From: Kutzneria viridogrisea
GTDB lineage: Bacteria; Actinomycetota; Actinomycetes; Mycobacteriales; Pseudonocardiaceae
Length of the DNA stretch: 64,000 nt
Direction of reading: 5' to 3'
Assembly: GCA_014138725.1 (NCBI GenBank)
Contig: JACJID010000002.1
Span: 62,001-126,000, forward strand
Translations under genes and position numbers: made by a program
Notes under the pieces: model-generated
Seen by the model: the letters and a program-made list of their open reading frames with translations, nothing else
Told to the model about the DNA's origin: nothing
Database searches by the model: none
Shown here: positions 1 through 8,512 of the stretch, piece by piece
Layout of the letters: every line of letters begins with the position of its first letter
How positions within the stretch are numbered: the first letter of the stretch is position 1

Positions 1-3000
1 TGTGGTGCGAGGGCTGGTTGCTGTGCCCGTACTGGCCCATCCGCACGTCCCTGGCCTCGATCATCTCGTGGATGGTCCCGCCGTAGGAGCCGGGGAACTT
101 GGCCGTTTCCGGAGTGCTGAAGAACTTGTCCAGCTTGGCGGCCAGCTTGTCCTTGCCCCCGTACAGGTTGGCCAGACCCTGGCCGTCCTGCGGCACGGAG
201 AAGGCCATGTTCCAGCCGTCGGTCTCGGTGTAGTCCCCGCCCCACTCGCGCGGGTCGTAGTCCTTGGCCGCCGAACGCCAGCTGCCGTCGGGGTTGCGGC
301 CCTGGAAGAAGCCGATCGACGGGTCGAACAGGTTCACGTAGTTCTGCGCGCGGTTGCGGAAGTACTCGTAGTTGTCCTGGTACTCCTTGCGGCGCGGATC
401 GTTCGGCTTGGCCTTGTCCAGCAGCGCCTTGGACATCATGGCGATGCCGTAGTCGTTGACGTAGCCCTCCATCGCCCAGGACATGCCCTCGTCGGTGGAG
501 GTGGGCGTGTAGCCGAGGAAGATCGAGCTGTCCAGCCCCTTGCGGCCGACGTTGGCGTTGGGCGGGGCCACGGTGGCGTTCTTGACCGCGGCGTCATAGG
601 CCGCCTGCACGTCGAACCCGGGAACGCCCTTGACGAACGCGTCGGCGAAGGCCACGTCGGAGCTGGTGCCGGTCATCAGGTTCGCGTAACCGGGCGAGGA
701 CCAGCGGGAGACCCAGCCCCCGTCCTTGTACTGCTGCACGAACCCGTTGATCATCTCACCGGCCTTGCTCGGGGTGAGCAGGTCGTAGGCGGGCCAGGTG
801 GTGCGGTAGGTGTCCCAGAACCCGTTGTTGACGAACACCTTGCCGTCCACGATCTTCGCCCCGGTGCTGGTCGGCGTGTTCTGGCCGACCGCGGGCGAGA
901 CGGGGCTGGCGTAGCGGTACACCGGCTTGTTCCCGGTACCGGTGTTCTCGTAACCCGAGTTGGGGTACAGGAAGAGCCGGTACAGGTTGGAGTACAGCGT
1001 CACCCGCTGGTCCTCGCTGGCACCCTGCACCTCGATCACGTGCAGCGCGTCGTCCCAGGCCTTCTGCGCGCGGGCCCGGACCGTGTCGAAGGTGTCGGCG
1101 TCCGAGACCTCCTGCTCCAGGTTGAGCTTGGCCTGTTCGGTGCTCAGCAGCGAGGTCGCGATGCGCATCGTGACGGTCTTGCTCGCCGAGGTGTCGAACC
1201 CCACGTAGCCGGTGACGTTGTCCCTGCCGGTGCCGGTGAGCTTGGCGCCCGCCTTGACCGGCTTGTCGAACACGGCGTACACGAACAACCGAGTGGCCCC
1301 TGTGGACAGTCCACTCTTGACATCGGAGTAGCCGGTGACCGTGCCGCTGGCCGGGTCCAGGGTCAGCCCGCCGTTGTTGTTCGCGTTGTCGAACACCAGG
1401 TTCGAGCTGTCCCCGGTGAAGGTGAACCGGAACAGGGCGGCGTGGTCGGTGGGCGTGATCTCGGTGCGCATGCCGTTGTCGAAGTTCACGCCGTAGTAGT
1501 CGGGCTGCGCGGTCTCGTTCTCGTGGCGGAACGGCAGCGCCCTGGCCACCCGGTCGGCACTGGGCGTGCCGCCGGTGGGCATCACCTGGAAGGTCTGCCG
1601 GTCCCCCATCCACGGGCTGGGCTCGTGGCTGACGGTGAACGCCTGCACGGTGGGCAGGTTCTGCGCGTTGTTGCCCTTGGCGTATTCGTAGAGCCAACTG
1701 CCCGAGGAGGCGTTGGTCATCGGGGTCCAGAAGTTGAACCCGTGCGGCACGGCCGTGGCCGGGAAGTTGTTGCCGCGGGAGAAACTGCCGCTGGCATTGG
1801 TGCCTCGGGTGGTGCTGACGTACTCGGACAGGTGCGTGCGCGCCTTGTCCACCGGGTTGCCGGTGATCGTGATGTCGTCGACCCAGCCGCTGAAGTCCCC
1901 CGGCCCGGTCGGCTTGTCGTAGCCGATCAGGATGCGCTTGACCCGCTTGCCCGCGGCGACGGCGCCGATCGTGGACTGCAGGTGGTTCCACTGGTTGGTG
2001 TACAGGGACTTCGACTCGCCCTGGCCCTGCGGGGAGAGCACGAAGCCGTGCTGGTCGCGGGCGCCGAGCTGGCTGAGGTACGTGCCGTCGTCGAAGGCCA
2101 GGTCCACCGCGGCGTAGGTGCTGGTGTAGTTGAGGTCGTCACCGATCAGCTCGGGGAAGATCTCGTAGGACAGCCTGCTCTGCGCGGTGACCGGCAGGTC
2201 CACGTCGAAGACCTTGTTGTACGAGTAGGCGTGCCCGTTGACCAGGTGACTGCCCGCGTAGCGGAACGCCTTGAGCCCGGTGAAACCCACCCCGGCCTTG
2301 GCGTTGTAGCCACCGCTTGGGCCCTTGCCCGGGTAGCTGCGCATGTTCGGCGGCACGGGGCTGGTGCCCACGTCCTTGAGCAGCTGCACCTCGGCGAGCT
2401 GGTCGATCGGGCCGCCGTTGTTCAGCGTGATGTCCAGCCGGTAGTACTGGTAGGCCGTGGTGTTGCCCAGCTGGTAGGTCTTGGTCTGCTGGCGACCGGT
2501 GAACTGCTCGCCGGAGCGGGTGTCCAGTGCGGTCCAGTTCTGACCGTCCTGGGAGGCCTTGAGGGTCCAGTCCTTCGGGTCGCGCTCGGGCGCGTCGTTG
2601 GCGGAGATCAGCCCGTAGCGCACCACGGCGACCGGCTCGGAGAGCTTGAACTGCACCCAGGAGGTGCTCGCGAAGTCCAGCCACTTGGTGTTGGGGTTGC
2701 CGTCGACGAGGTTCTCCTTGACCTCGCCGCCCGCGGTGTTCTCCCCGCTGGCCTTGATCTCGACAACCTTGTCGGTGACATTGCCGGGCACGGTGCTGGC
2801 GTCGGCCCCGTTGACCCCGGCGGCCTTCGGCCGGCCCGAGGCGTCGGTCTCCACGGTGTCGGTCCAGGACGGCTGCGTGTCCCCGGCCTCGAAGGAGGAC
2901 GCGAAGTCCGTCTTGCCCGCTGGTGCGGCCAGGGCCGTGGCGGGGGATGCCGCCACGAACCCGGCCAGTAGTGCGGTCACGACGGTCGCGCCGACCGTCC

Positions 3001-3022
3001 GTCTCCTGCTCAGAAGCATCAT
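1..3022 (-). CDS. Secreted GH92 family glycosidase (alpha-mannosidase type), 3' end outside window
   Basis: About 1007 codons are visible, read leftward; the C-terminus lies beyond base 1. The start is a double ATG (3022 and 3019). A signal peptide follows (MMLLSRRRTVGATVV... to about residue 33, ending PATALAAPAG). Next comes an F5/8-type-C (CBM32-like) carbohydrate-binding region, about residues 90-200, with WVQFKLSEPVAVVRYGL and YYRLDITLNNGG. A second beta-rich lectin-like region follows, then the GH92 module with NGFWDTYRTTWPAYDLL, GYTPTSTDEGMSW and YGHSNQPSHH, the last being the conserved motif near the end of the catalytic domain. GH92 enzymes are Ca-dependent exo-alpha-mannosidases, mostly alpha-1,2. 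Linkage specificity cannot be told from sequence. The role inferred is extracellular mannan or N-glycan degradation. Confidence 0.93.
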   Translation of the reverse strand, partial: MMLLSRRRTVGATVVTALLAGFVAASPATALAAPAGKTDFASSFEAGDTQPSWTDTVETDASGRPKAAGVNGADASTVPGNVTDKVVEIKASGENTAGGEVKENLVDGNPNTKWLDFASTSWVQFKLSEPVAVVRYGLISANDAPERDPKDWTLKASQDGQNWTALDTRSGEQFTGRQQTKTYQLGNTTAYQYYRLDITLNNGGPIDQLAEVQLLKDVGTSPVPPNMRSYPGKGPSGGYNAKAGVGFTGLKAFRYAGSHLVNGHAYSYNKVFDVDLPVTAQSRLSYEIFPELIGDDLNYTSTYAAVDLAFDDGTYLSQLGARDQHGFVLSPQGQGESKSLYTNQWNHLQSTIGAVAAGKRVKRILIGYDKPTGPGDFSGWVDDITITGNPVDKARTHLSEYVSTTRGTNASGSFSRGNNFPATAVPHGFNFWTPMTNASSGSWLYEYAKGNNAQNLPTVQAFTVSHEPSPWMGDRQTFQVMPTGGTPSADRVARALPFRHENETAQPDYYGVNFDNGMRTEITPTDHAALFRFTFTGDSSNLVFDNANNNGGLTLDPASGTVTGYSDVKSGLSTGATRLFVYAVFDKPVKAGAKLTGTGRDNVTGYVGFDTSASKTVTMRIATSLLSTEQAKLNLEQEVSDADTFDTVRARAQKAWDDALHVIEVQGASEDQRVTLYSNLYRLFLYPNSGYENTGTGNKPVYRYASPVSPAVGQNTPTSTGAKIVDGKVFVNNGFWDTYRTTWPAYDLLTPSKAGEMINGFVQQYKDGGWVSRWSSPGYANLMTGTSSDVAFADAFVKGVPGFDVQAAYDAAVKNATVAPPNANVGRKGLDSSIFLGYTPTSTDEGMSWAMEGYVNDYGIAMMSKALLDKAKPNDPRRKEYQDNYEYFRNRAQNYVNLFDPSIGFFQGRNPDGSWRSAAKDYDPREWGGDYTETDGWNMAFSVPQDGQGLANLYGGKDKLAAKLDKFFSTPETAKFPGSYGGTIHEMIEARDVRMGQYGHSNQPSHH

Positions 3023-3122
3023 TGCCCCAGGTCCTCCACGTCCGGCTACGACCTGCGCGACAGCACAGCCCGGCTGTGACATCGATGTCAAGAACCTGGT
3101 GCCAACTTGTCCCGAGACCTGT

Positions 3123-3161
3123 CCGTACAGCTCGGGATCAGCCGCAGCGCCAGCTGTACGG
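3123..3161. terminator. Hairpin straddling the stop codon of the upstream secreted-protein gene
   Basis: CCGTACAGCT at 3123-3132 is exactly complementary to AGCTGTACGG at 3152-3161, leaving a 19-nt loop. The right arm lies inside the last codons of the gene ending at 3138, and the left arm lies just past its stop. It could terminate or attenuate transcription between this gene and the GH92 gene downstream. No U-tract is present. Confidence 0.35.
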
Positions 3162-4148
3162 GTGCGCCTTGCGGTTGTCGTCGTAGCGGGCCCCGCCGAC
3201 CACCCCGTCCTCGCCGACCACGCCCGGGTAGTCGTGCGCGAGGTCGCCGAAGGTGGACACGAACGCGCCCTGGTTCCAGACCCCGTAGCCGGTGCCGTCG
3301 TGGTCGTTGCCGCCGTGCGCCTCGTCCACCCGGCCGGTGATCAGCCCGTTGCGGTTGATCGCGAAGGCGGAGTAGCCGGTGTAGGTGCTGTAGCTGGAGT
3401 TGGGCAGCACGTGCACCGCCAACTGCTGGTCCCAGTACAGGCCGACCGGCTTGCCGTTGTAGTCCCCCACGCCGACCACTCGCCCGTTGGAGATGTCCTG
3501 CGGGTAGATCCCGGTCAGCCCCGGCAGGGTGCCCAGCTTCCTGGCCACCCCGCCGCGCACCACCGCCGTGCCGGTCAGCGCCGCCCCGTCGTGGTCGATG
3601 GCCACCGGGTTGGCCACCCCCGGCACCTGCTCCACCGTGCCCGGCTTGTCCGCGGGCCAGCGCAGCCCGATCGTCGGCTCGGCGGTCCTCTTCGAGGCCC
3701 AGCCGTAGATGTCCCCGTTGTCCGCGATCTGGTTGGCCGAGGCGTAGGCGTAGTCCTGGAACTGCGGCAGGAACTCCACCTTCTTGCCTGGCACGGCGCG
3801 GATCGCCTTGCTCAGGTACGCCATGTAGCTGAACCTCGACGTGCCCACCACAGTGCCGGACTTGTCGATCGCCTGCGGGCTCGACGCGTACCCCGCATCC
3901 GGCTTGCCGTAGTCGGTGTACGCGCCGTTGCGCCAGGCGACCAGGTGCGTCACCGAGGTCGGCACGGTGGTCAGCACCCCGTACCCCGCCAGCGTGCCCG
4001 CCCCGTTCGTGGCCGTCACCGACCCGTTCTGGCTGTTCGGCAGGCTCAATGCCGTGCCCTGCCAGGTGCAGGCCGCCGCCGCGTGCGCCTGCACGGGGCA
4101 GGTCATCGCTCCGGCCAACAACGCCGTGATCAGCAAACTACGCCTCAT
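3138..4148 (-). CDS. Secreted protein of unknown function with repeated beta-strand units
   Basis: The start chosen is the ATG at 4148, behind a GAGGGAGGG ribosome site; an ATG 36 bases upstream would only add residues before the signal peptide. The product is 336 residues. It has a clean signal peptide (MRRSLLITALLAGAMTCPVQAHAAAA) and a mature part with recurring units of the type 'aiD.sG.vvG.s' (AIDKSGTVVGTS, QIADNGDIYGWA, AIDHDGAALTGTA, DISNGRVVGVGD, AINRNGLITGRV). This pattern resembles the HAF-type repeats of extracellular beta-propeller-like proteins. Two cysteines (mature N-terminus and the last residues, SWRCG) could form a disulfide. It precedes the GH92 gene on the same strand with a 115-bp gap, so co-expression is possible. 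No enzymatic motif is visible. Confidence 0.8.
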   Translation of the reverse strand: MRRSLLITALLAGAMTCPVQAHAAAACTWQGTALSLPNSQNGSVTATNGAGTLAGYGVLTTVPTSVTHLVAWRNGAYTDYGKPDAGYASSPQAIDKSGTVVGTSRFSYMAYLSKAIRAVPGKKVEFLPQFQDYAYASANQIADNGDIYGWASKRTAEPTIGLRWPADKPGTVEQVPGVANPVAIDHDGAALTGTAVVRGGVARKLGTLPGLTGIYPQDISNGRVVGVGDYNGKPVGLYWDQQLAVHVLPNSSYSTYTGYSAFAINRNGLITGRVDEAHGGNDHDGTGYGVWNQGAFVSTFGDLAHDYPGVVGEDGVVGGARYDDNRKAHPYSWRCG

Positions 4149-4210
4149 CCCGGTCCCTCCCTCGTAGTGCCGTGATTCGGTCATAGCGGATCTGGGGCCG
4201 GGAAATCCCT

Positions 4211-4738
4211 ATGATCGACGGAGTGGACGCGTTGTTGCTGCTCGACGTGGACGGCCCGCTCAACCCGTGGGCTGCCAAGCAGGGCTCGCACCCGCCGGGG
4301 TACGTCGAACACAGGATCCGGCTGTCCTGGTGGAGCAGGCGCAGGCCACTGGTGCTGTGGCTCAACCCGGAGCACGGCGCGCAGTTGGTGGCGTTGAGCG
4401 AGCGCACCGGCCTGCGCCTGGCGTGGGCGAGCACCTGGGAACACAGGGCGAACACGATGATCGGCCCGTTCATCGGTCTGCCGAACCTGCCGGTCATCGA
4501 ATTCGCCGCACACCCCGACCAGTCCGCCTGGAAGTACCCGGCCGTGCAGCACTACGCGGCAGGCCGCCCGCTGGCGTGGCTGGACGACGACTTCGACCTG
4601 TACCCGGCGGCACGGGACCGGTTCCTCGCCGATCGGGCCCGCGACGGGCTGGCCACCGAGCTCGTCCAGGTGGACCGGCACACCGGGATCACCGCCGAGC
4701 ACCTCAGTGCGGTCGAAGCGTGGTGCGGAGGGCTGTGA
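4211..4738 (+). CDS. HAD-like hydrolase domain protein
   Basis: A 175-residue cytosolic protein starting with MIDGVDALLLLDVDGPLNPW. The segment LLLLDVDGPLN is HAD motif I (DxDG), with the nucleophile Asp at about residue 12. A second acidic cluster (AWLDDDFDLYP, about residue 123) fits the position of the HAD Mg-binding aspartates. The size and the 'WASTWEHRAN' and 'DRHTGIT' segments resemble the small actinobacterial HAD proteins grouped with the HAD domain of Swiss-Army-knife RNA repair proteins; that grouping is from memory. Substrate unknown. It is divergent from the secreted-protein gene, and a complex hairpin repeat follows its stop codon. Confidence 0.8.
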   Translation: MIDGVDALLLLDVDGPLNPWAAKQGSHPPGYVEHRIRLSWWSRRRPLVLWLNPEHGAQLVALSERTGLRLAWASTWEHRANTMIGPFIGLPNLPVIEFAAHPDQSAWKYPAVQHYAAGRPLAWLDDDFDLYPAARDRFLADRARDGLATELVQVDRHTGITAEHLSAVEAWCGGL

Positions 4739-4760
4739 CGACGTGTCGCGGGCGTCGCAC

Positions 4761-4915
4761 GCCCTTCACGAGGTCCAACGTCGTGAAGGGCACCTTCATG
4801 GCACCGCCGAGACACGCTGCGAAAGGACCATTCGCTGCGTTCAGCGCAGTGAAAGCCACCTTCGCGGCGGTCGTGGCAGGCGCACAACGTCGTGAAAGGC
4901 ACCTTCAGGACATCA
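4761..4915. repeat. Composite interspersed repeat of the GTGAARGGCACCTTCA family
   Basis: The block lies between the convergent 3' ends of the HAD gene and prpB. GCCCTTCACGA (4761-4771) pairs perfectly with TCGTGAAGGGC (4781-4791), a terminator-like stem with a 9-nt loop. A CACCTTCATGGCA tail follows, then a module CATTCGCTGCGTTCAGCGCA with GTGAAAGCCACCTTCGCGG, then a second GTCGTGAAAGGCACCTTCA copy ending about 4915. The middle module recurs in the opposite orientation near 31663-31700, so this is a mosaic repeat and not a single terminator. Confidence 0.75.
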
Positions 4916-4927
4916 GCAGTGGGCCCC

Positions 4928-5770
4928 TCAACCCCCCAGGTACTCGCTGGTCCGCACGATCTGCTCGCGCTCGGCGAAGGTGGTCAGCTCGGACAGCACC
5001 GCGGAGCTGTCCCCGTCGGCGAGGATCGCCCGCAGGGTGCGCTGGCAGGCGGCGATGGCGGCGCGCTGGAGGTCGGAGGGGATGATCACCAGCCGGTAGC
5101 CCAGCTCGGCGAGGCGCTGCCTGGGCACGACCGGGGTCTTGCCCCCGGCGAACATGTTGATCAGCTTCGGCTGCGGGATGGCCTCGGCGACGGCCTCGAT
5201 CTGCGCCACGCTCTCCGGGGCCTCGACGAAGATCATGTCGGCGCCGGCAGCCAGGTACGCCCTGGCCCGGTCCAGCGCGGAGTCCAGCCCCTCCACGGCG
5301 ATCGCGTCGGTGCGGGCGATCACCACGAAGTCCGGGTCGGTGCGCGCGTCGAGCATGGCGCGGATCTTCAGGGTCATCTCCGCCACGGGCACCAGCGACT
5401 TGTCGTCCAGGTGGCCGCAGCGCTTGGGGAAGGTCTGGTCCTCCACGTGCAGGCCGGCCATGCCGATGCGCTCGTAGGTGCGGATCGTGCGCACGGCGTT
5501 GACCTCGTTGCCGAAGCCGGTGTCCGCGTCGGCGATGATCGGCAGCGTGGTGACCTCGGCCAGCTGCGCCAGCCGGTCGGCCACCTCGGTGAAGCTGAGC
5601 AGCCCGATGTCGGGCACCCCGCAGCTGCGGGCGATGGCCCCGCCGCTGGCGTAGACCAGCTCGAACCCGGCCTGCTCGACCAGGCGGGTGGTCAGACCGT
5701 CGAAGGCCCCGGGGGCCAGGTGCGTGCCCTCCCCCTCGATCATGCGGCGCAGGGCGGTGGTGGGCTTCAT
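4928..5770 (-). CDS. prpB: Methylisocitrate lyase-type isocitrate lyase/PEP mutase family enzyme
   Basis: 280 residues, the usual length for PrpB. Diagnostic segments of the ICL/PEPM family are visible: LAPGAFDGLTTRLVEQ, YASGGAIA, the Mg-binding DADTGFGN (about residue 75), GLHVEDQTFPKRCGH carrying the catalytic-loop KRCGH motif (about residue 112), and VIARTDA. PrpB cleaves 2-methylisocitrate to pyruvate and succinate, the last step of the methylcitrate cycle for propionyl-CoA. Its ATG overlaps the prpC stop by 4 bp, showing translational coupling in prpD-prpC-prpB. The genomic context makes methylisocitrate lyase much more likely than the oxaloacetate or PEP-mutase branches. The PrpR regulator is divergent upstream of the operon. 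Confidence 0.9.
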   Translation of the reverse strand: MKPTTALRRMIEGEGTHLAPGAFDGLTTRLVEQAGFELVYASGGAIARSCGVPDIGLLSFTEVADRLAQLAEVTTLPIIADADTGFGNEVNAVRTIRTYERIGMAGLHVEDQTFPKRCGHLDDKSLVPVAEMTLKIRAMLDARTDPDFVVIARTDAIAVEGLDSALDRARAYLAAGADMIFVEAPESVAQIEAVAEAIPQPKLINMFAGGKTPVVPRQRLAELGYRLVIIPSDLQRAAIAACQRTLRAILADGDSSAVLSELTTFAEREQIVRTSEYLGG

Positions 5771-6882
5771 GCGATGAACTCCCGTTGGGCGGACCCGGTG
5801 TAGAGGCTGGACGGCCGGATCAGGCTATTCGCGGCGAGCTGCTCGGTGATGTGCGCGGTCCAGCCGGTGATCCGCGCCGCGACGAAGATCGGCGTGAAGA
5901 CCGGCGTGTCGAACCCCATCAGGTGGTAGGCCGGACCGGCCGGGTAGTCCAGGTTCGGGTGCAGGCCCTTGGCCGCGAACACGGCCCCGGCCAGGGACTC
6001 GTACAGGTCGAGCAGCCGCTGACCGTCGCGCAGCTCGGCGACGGTCCGCAGGGCCGCGCGCATCGTGGGCACGCGGGAGTCACCGTTCTTGTAGACGCGG
6101 TGGCCGAAACCCATGATCGTCCGCTTGGCGGCCAGTGCCCGCGCCACCCACTCCTGCGCGCGGTCGGCGGTGCCGATCTCCTCGAAGGCCGCCATCACGG
6201 CCTCGTTGGCGCCGCCGTGCAGCGGGCCCTTGAGCGCGCCGATGGCAGCGGTGATCGCGCTGTACAGGTCGGACAGGGTGGAGGTGACCACCCGTGAGGT
6301 GAACGTGGAGGCGTTGAAGCTGTGCTCGGCGTAGAGCACCAGCGAGATCTCGAAGGCGCGCACCACCTCCGGCTCGGGAACCGCACCGAAGGTCATGGCC
6401 AGGAAGTTCTCCGCGAAGCCAAGGTCGGGGCGCGGCGGGAGCGGCAGCAGGCCCCGGCGGCGACGCTGGGTCAGCGCGACGATCGAGGGCAGCGCGCCGA
6501 ACAGCCGCAACGCCTTGGCGTGGTTGGCCTCCGGTGAGTTCTCGTCCTCGTGCGGGTCGTTGGCGCCGAGGATGCTGACGGCGGTGCGCAGGGTGTCCAT
6601 CGGGTGCGCGGTCGCGGGCAGGTGCAGCAGGGTGGACACCAGGTCGGCGGGCAGTTCGCGGTGTGCGCGCTCGACGGCGTTCTGCTCGGCGAGCTGGGCC
6701 GGGGTGGGCAGCTCGCCGTGCCAGAGCAGGTGGGCTACCTCCTCGAACCGGCAGTGCGCGGCGAGGTCCTGCACGGGATAACCCCGGTAGGTCAACGAGT
6801 TCGTCTCGGGATTGACCATGGAGATGCCCGTCGTGTCGACGACGACCCCCGCCAGTCCCTTGTGGACGGTCTTGGTGGACAT
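5767..6882 (-). CDS. prpC: 2-methylcitrate synthase / citrate synthase 2
   Basis: 371 residues. The citrate synthase fold signatures are HGELPTPAQ, LHGGANEAVM (catalytic His), MGFGHRVYKNGDSR (His and the substrate Arg region) and FTPIFVAARITGWTAH (Asp replaced by the usual surrounding motif; active-site Arg near the end). The N-terminus KTVHKGLAGVVVDTTGIS is typical of the methylcitrate synthase branch. It condenses propionyl-CoA with oxaloacetate. It lies 11 bp after prpD and overlaps prpB by 4 bp, so it is the central gene of a three-gene operon. Confidence 0.93.
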   Translation of the reverse strand: MSTKTVHKGLAGVVVDTTGISMVNPETNSLTYRGYPVQDLAAHCRFEEVAHLLWHGELPTPAQLAEQNAVERAHRELPADLVSTLLHLPATAHPMDTLRTAVSILGANDPHEDENSPEANHAKALRLFGALPSIVALTQRRRRGLLPLPPRPDLGFAENFLAMTFGAVPEPEVVRAFEISLVLYAEHSFNASTFTSRVVTSTLSDLYSAITAAIGALKGPLHGGANEAVMAAFEEIGTADRAQEWVARALAAKRTIMGFGHRVYKNGDSRVPTMRAALRTVAELRDGQRLLDLYESLAGAVFAAKGLHPNLDYPAGPAYHLMGFDTPVFTPIFVAARITGWTAHITEQLAANSLIRPSSLYTGSAQREFIA

Positions 6883-6893
6883 GGCCCCGCTCC

Positions 6894-8375
6894 TCAGAAG
6901 ATGCCGCGCGTGGCGGGTTCGGGCAGGTCGGTGGCGGGCAGCGCCAGCCCGGCGAGCTCGGTCGCGGTGAGCTGGTCGAGCCGGGTCACCGCCGCCAGGA
7001 ACCGGTCCTGCACCTCGGCGGCGATCACCCCGTCGGCCAGTGCCCGGAACTTGCCCACGTACTGTTCGCGCCCGAACGGCCTAGCGCCCGCCGGGTGCGC
7101 GTCGGCCACGGCGATCTCCTCGGTGAGCACGGTGCCGTCCACCAGTTCCACCTCGACCCGGCCGCCGAACGCGGGCTCGGCGGCGTGGTAACGGCGGGTC
7201 CACTCCGGGTCCTCCACCGTGCTGACCTTGCGCCACAGCTCGACGGTGTCCGGGCGGGTGGCCCGCGCGCGGTCGTAGGAGCGCTGGTGGTGCCAGCTCC
7301 CGTCCTGCAACGCGACCGCGAAGATGTACGGGATGGAGTGGTCCAGCGTCTCCCGGCTGGCCCGCGGGTCGTACTTCTGCGGATCACCGGCGCCGGACCC
7401 GATCACGGCGTGGGTGTGGTGGCTGGTGTGGATGACGATCCTGGCGACCTTGGCCGTGTCGCCGATCACCGGGCCGAGCCTGCGGGCGAGGTCGATCAGC
7501 GCCTGGCTCTGGTACTCGGCGGAGTGTTCCTTGGTGTAGGTGGCGAGGATGGCGCGCTTGGGCTCGCCGGGCGCGGGCAGCGGCACGCGGTAGCTGGCAT
7601 CGGGGCCGCCGAGCAGCCAGGCGATGACCCCGTCCGCGCCCTCGTAGATCGGGCTCGGCGCGCCCTCGCCGCGCATCGCCCGGTCCACCGCCTCGATCGC
7701 GACCTTGCCCGCGAACGCCGGTGCGTAGGCCTTCCAGGAGGAGATCTCGCCCTTGCGCGACTGCCTGGTGGTGGTCGTGGTGTGCAGTGCCTGGCCGATC
7801 GCCTGGTACACCGTCGCGGTGTCCAGCCCGAGCAGCGCGCCCAGGCCCGCCGCCACCGAGGGCCCGAGGTGCGCGATGTGGTCGATCCTGTGCTCGTGCA
7901 GGCAGATCCCGCGCACGAGGTCGACCTGCACCTCGTAGCCCGTGGCGATCGCGCGCACCAGGTCGGCGCCGGTGCGCCCGGTGTGCTGGGCCACCGCGAG
8001 GATCGGCGGGATGTTGTCGCCGGGGTGTGAGTAGTCCGCGGCGAGGAACGTGTCGTGGTAGTCCAGTTCGCGCACGGCGACACCGTTTGCCCAGGCCGCC
8101 CACTCCGGCGCGAACCGGCCGGTGGCGCCGAACACGGTGGCCCCGGGCGTGCCGGGGTGGCGCAGCGCCTGGTCGCGGGCCGCCAGCACCGGGCCCCTGC
8201 GCAGCGAGGCAGCGGCCACCGCGGCGTTGTCGATCACCCGGTTGACCACCATCTCGGTGACCTCGGCGGGCACCGGCACGGGATCGGTCGCCACCTCGGC
8301 CAGCTTCCAGGCGAGCTGCCGCTCGCGGGGCAGGGATTCGGCCGAGGCGTACGCGCGGACGATGTGCTCGATCAT
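6894..8375 (-). CDS. prpD: 2-methylcitrate dehydratase (MmgE/PrpD family)
   Basis: 493 residues from the ATG at 8375 ([20 protein letters not shown]), which follows AGGGAAGG; the reading frame is open further upstream but the extra residues do not resemble the family. MmgE/PrpD signatures include [51 protein letters not shown] and [12 protein letters not shown]. PrpD dehydrates 2-methylcitrate without an iron-sulfur cluster. It is the first gene of the prpDCB operon. The 137-bp gap to the divergent prpR holds the likely operator repeats. A separate aconitase would be needed for rehydration and is not in this window. Confidence 0.92.
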   Translation of the reverse strand: MIEHIVRAYASAESLPRERQLAWKLAEVATDPVPVPAEVTEMVVNRVIDNAAVAAASLRRGPVLAARDQALRHPGTPGATVFGATGRFAPEWAAWANGVAVRELDYHDTFLAADYSHPGDNIPPILAVAQHTGRTGADLVRAIATGYEVQVDLVRGICLHEHRIDHIAHLGPSVAAGLGALLGLDTATVYQAIGQALHTTTTTRQSRKGEISSWKAYAPAFAGKVAIEAVDRAMRGEGAPSPIYEGADGVIAWLLGGPDASYRVPLPAPGEPKRAILATYTKEHSAEYQSQALIDLARRLGPVIGDTAKVARIVIHTSHHTHAVIGSGAGDPQKYDPRASRETLDHSIPYIFAVALQDGSWHHQRSYDRARATRPDTVELWRKVSTVEDPEWTRRYHAAEPAFGGRVEVELVDGTVLTEEIAVADAHPAGARPFGREQYVGKFRALADGVIAAEVQDRFLAAVTRLDQLTATELAGLALPATDLPEPATRGIF

Positions 8376-8512
8376 GACCTTCCCTCGGTCTGGTGAACGT
8401 TGTGACGCTGCGATCAACCCTGGCACCGCGCGGGCTTGCTTGCCACAGGCCAGGTCTGTCACGTGTTGTGAAACATCGGGCCAAGGTTGTGAAGGTTGTT
8501 AACATCGGGTTC
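8376..8512. promoter_or_regulatory. Divergent prpD / prpR control region with direct repeats
   Basis: The region contains related elements on the plus strand: GTTGTGACG (about 8400), TTGTGAAACATCGGG (8466-8480), AAGGTTGTGAAGG and TTGTTAACATCGGG (8497-8510), immediately before the prpR GTG at 8513. Repetition of TTGTnAA(A)CATCGGG suggests an operator for the autoregulated PrpR-type activator. The canonical mycobacterial PrpR/RamB site (TTTGCAAA-like) is not seen, so assigning these repeats to PrpR is inference. Confidence 0.5.

Noticed and set aside
2-2971. Long rightward open frame (989 codons) opposite the GH92 gene
   Set aside because: Its product is a Val/Gly/Arg/His-rich sequence with no domain, while the opposite strand encodes an intact signal peptide, CBM32 and GH92 motifs. 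Antisense open frames are common at this GC content.
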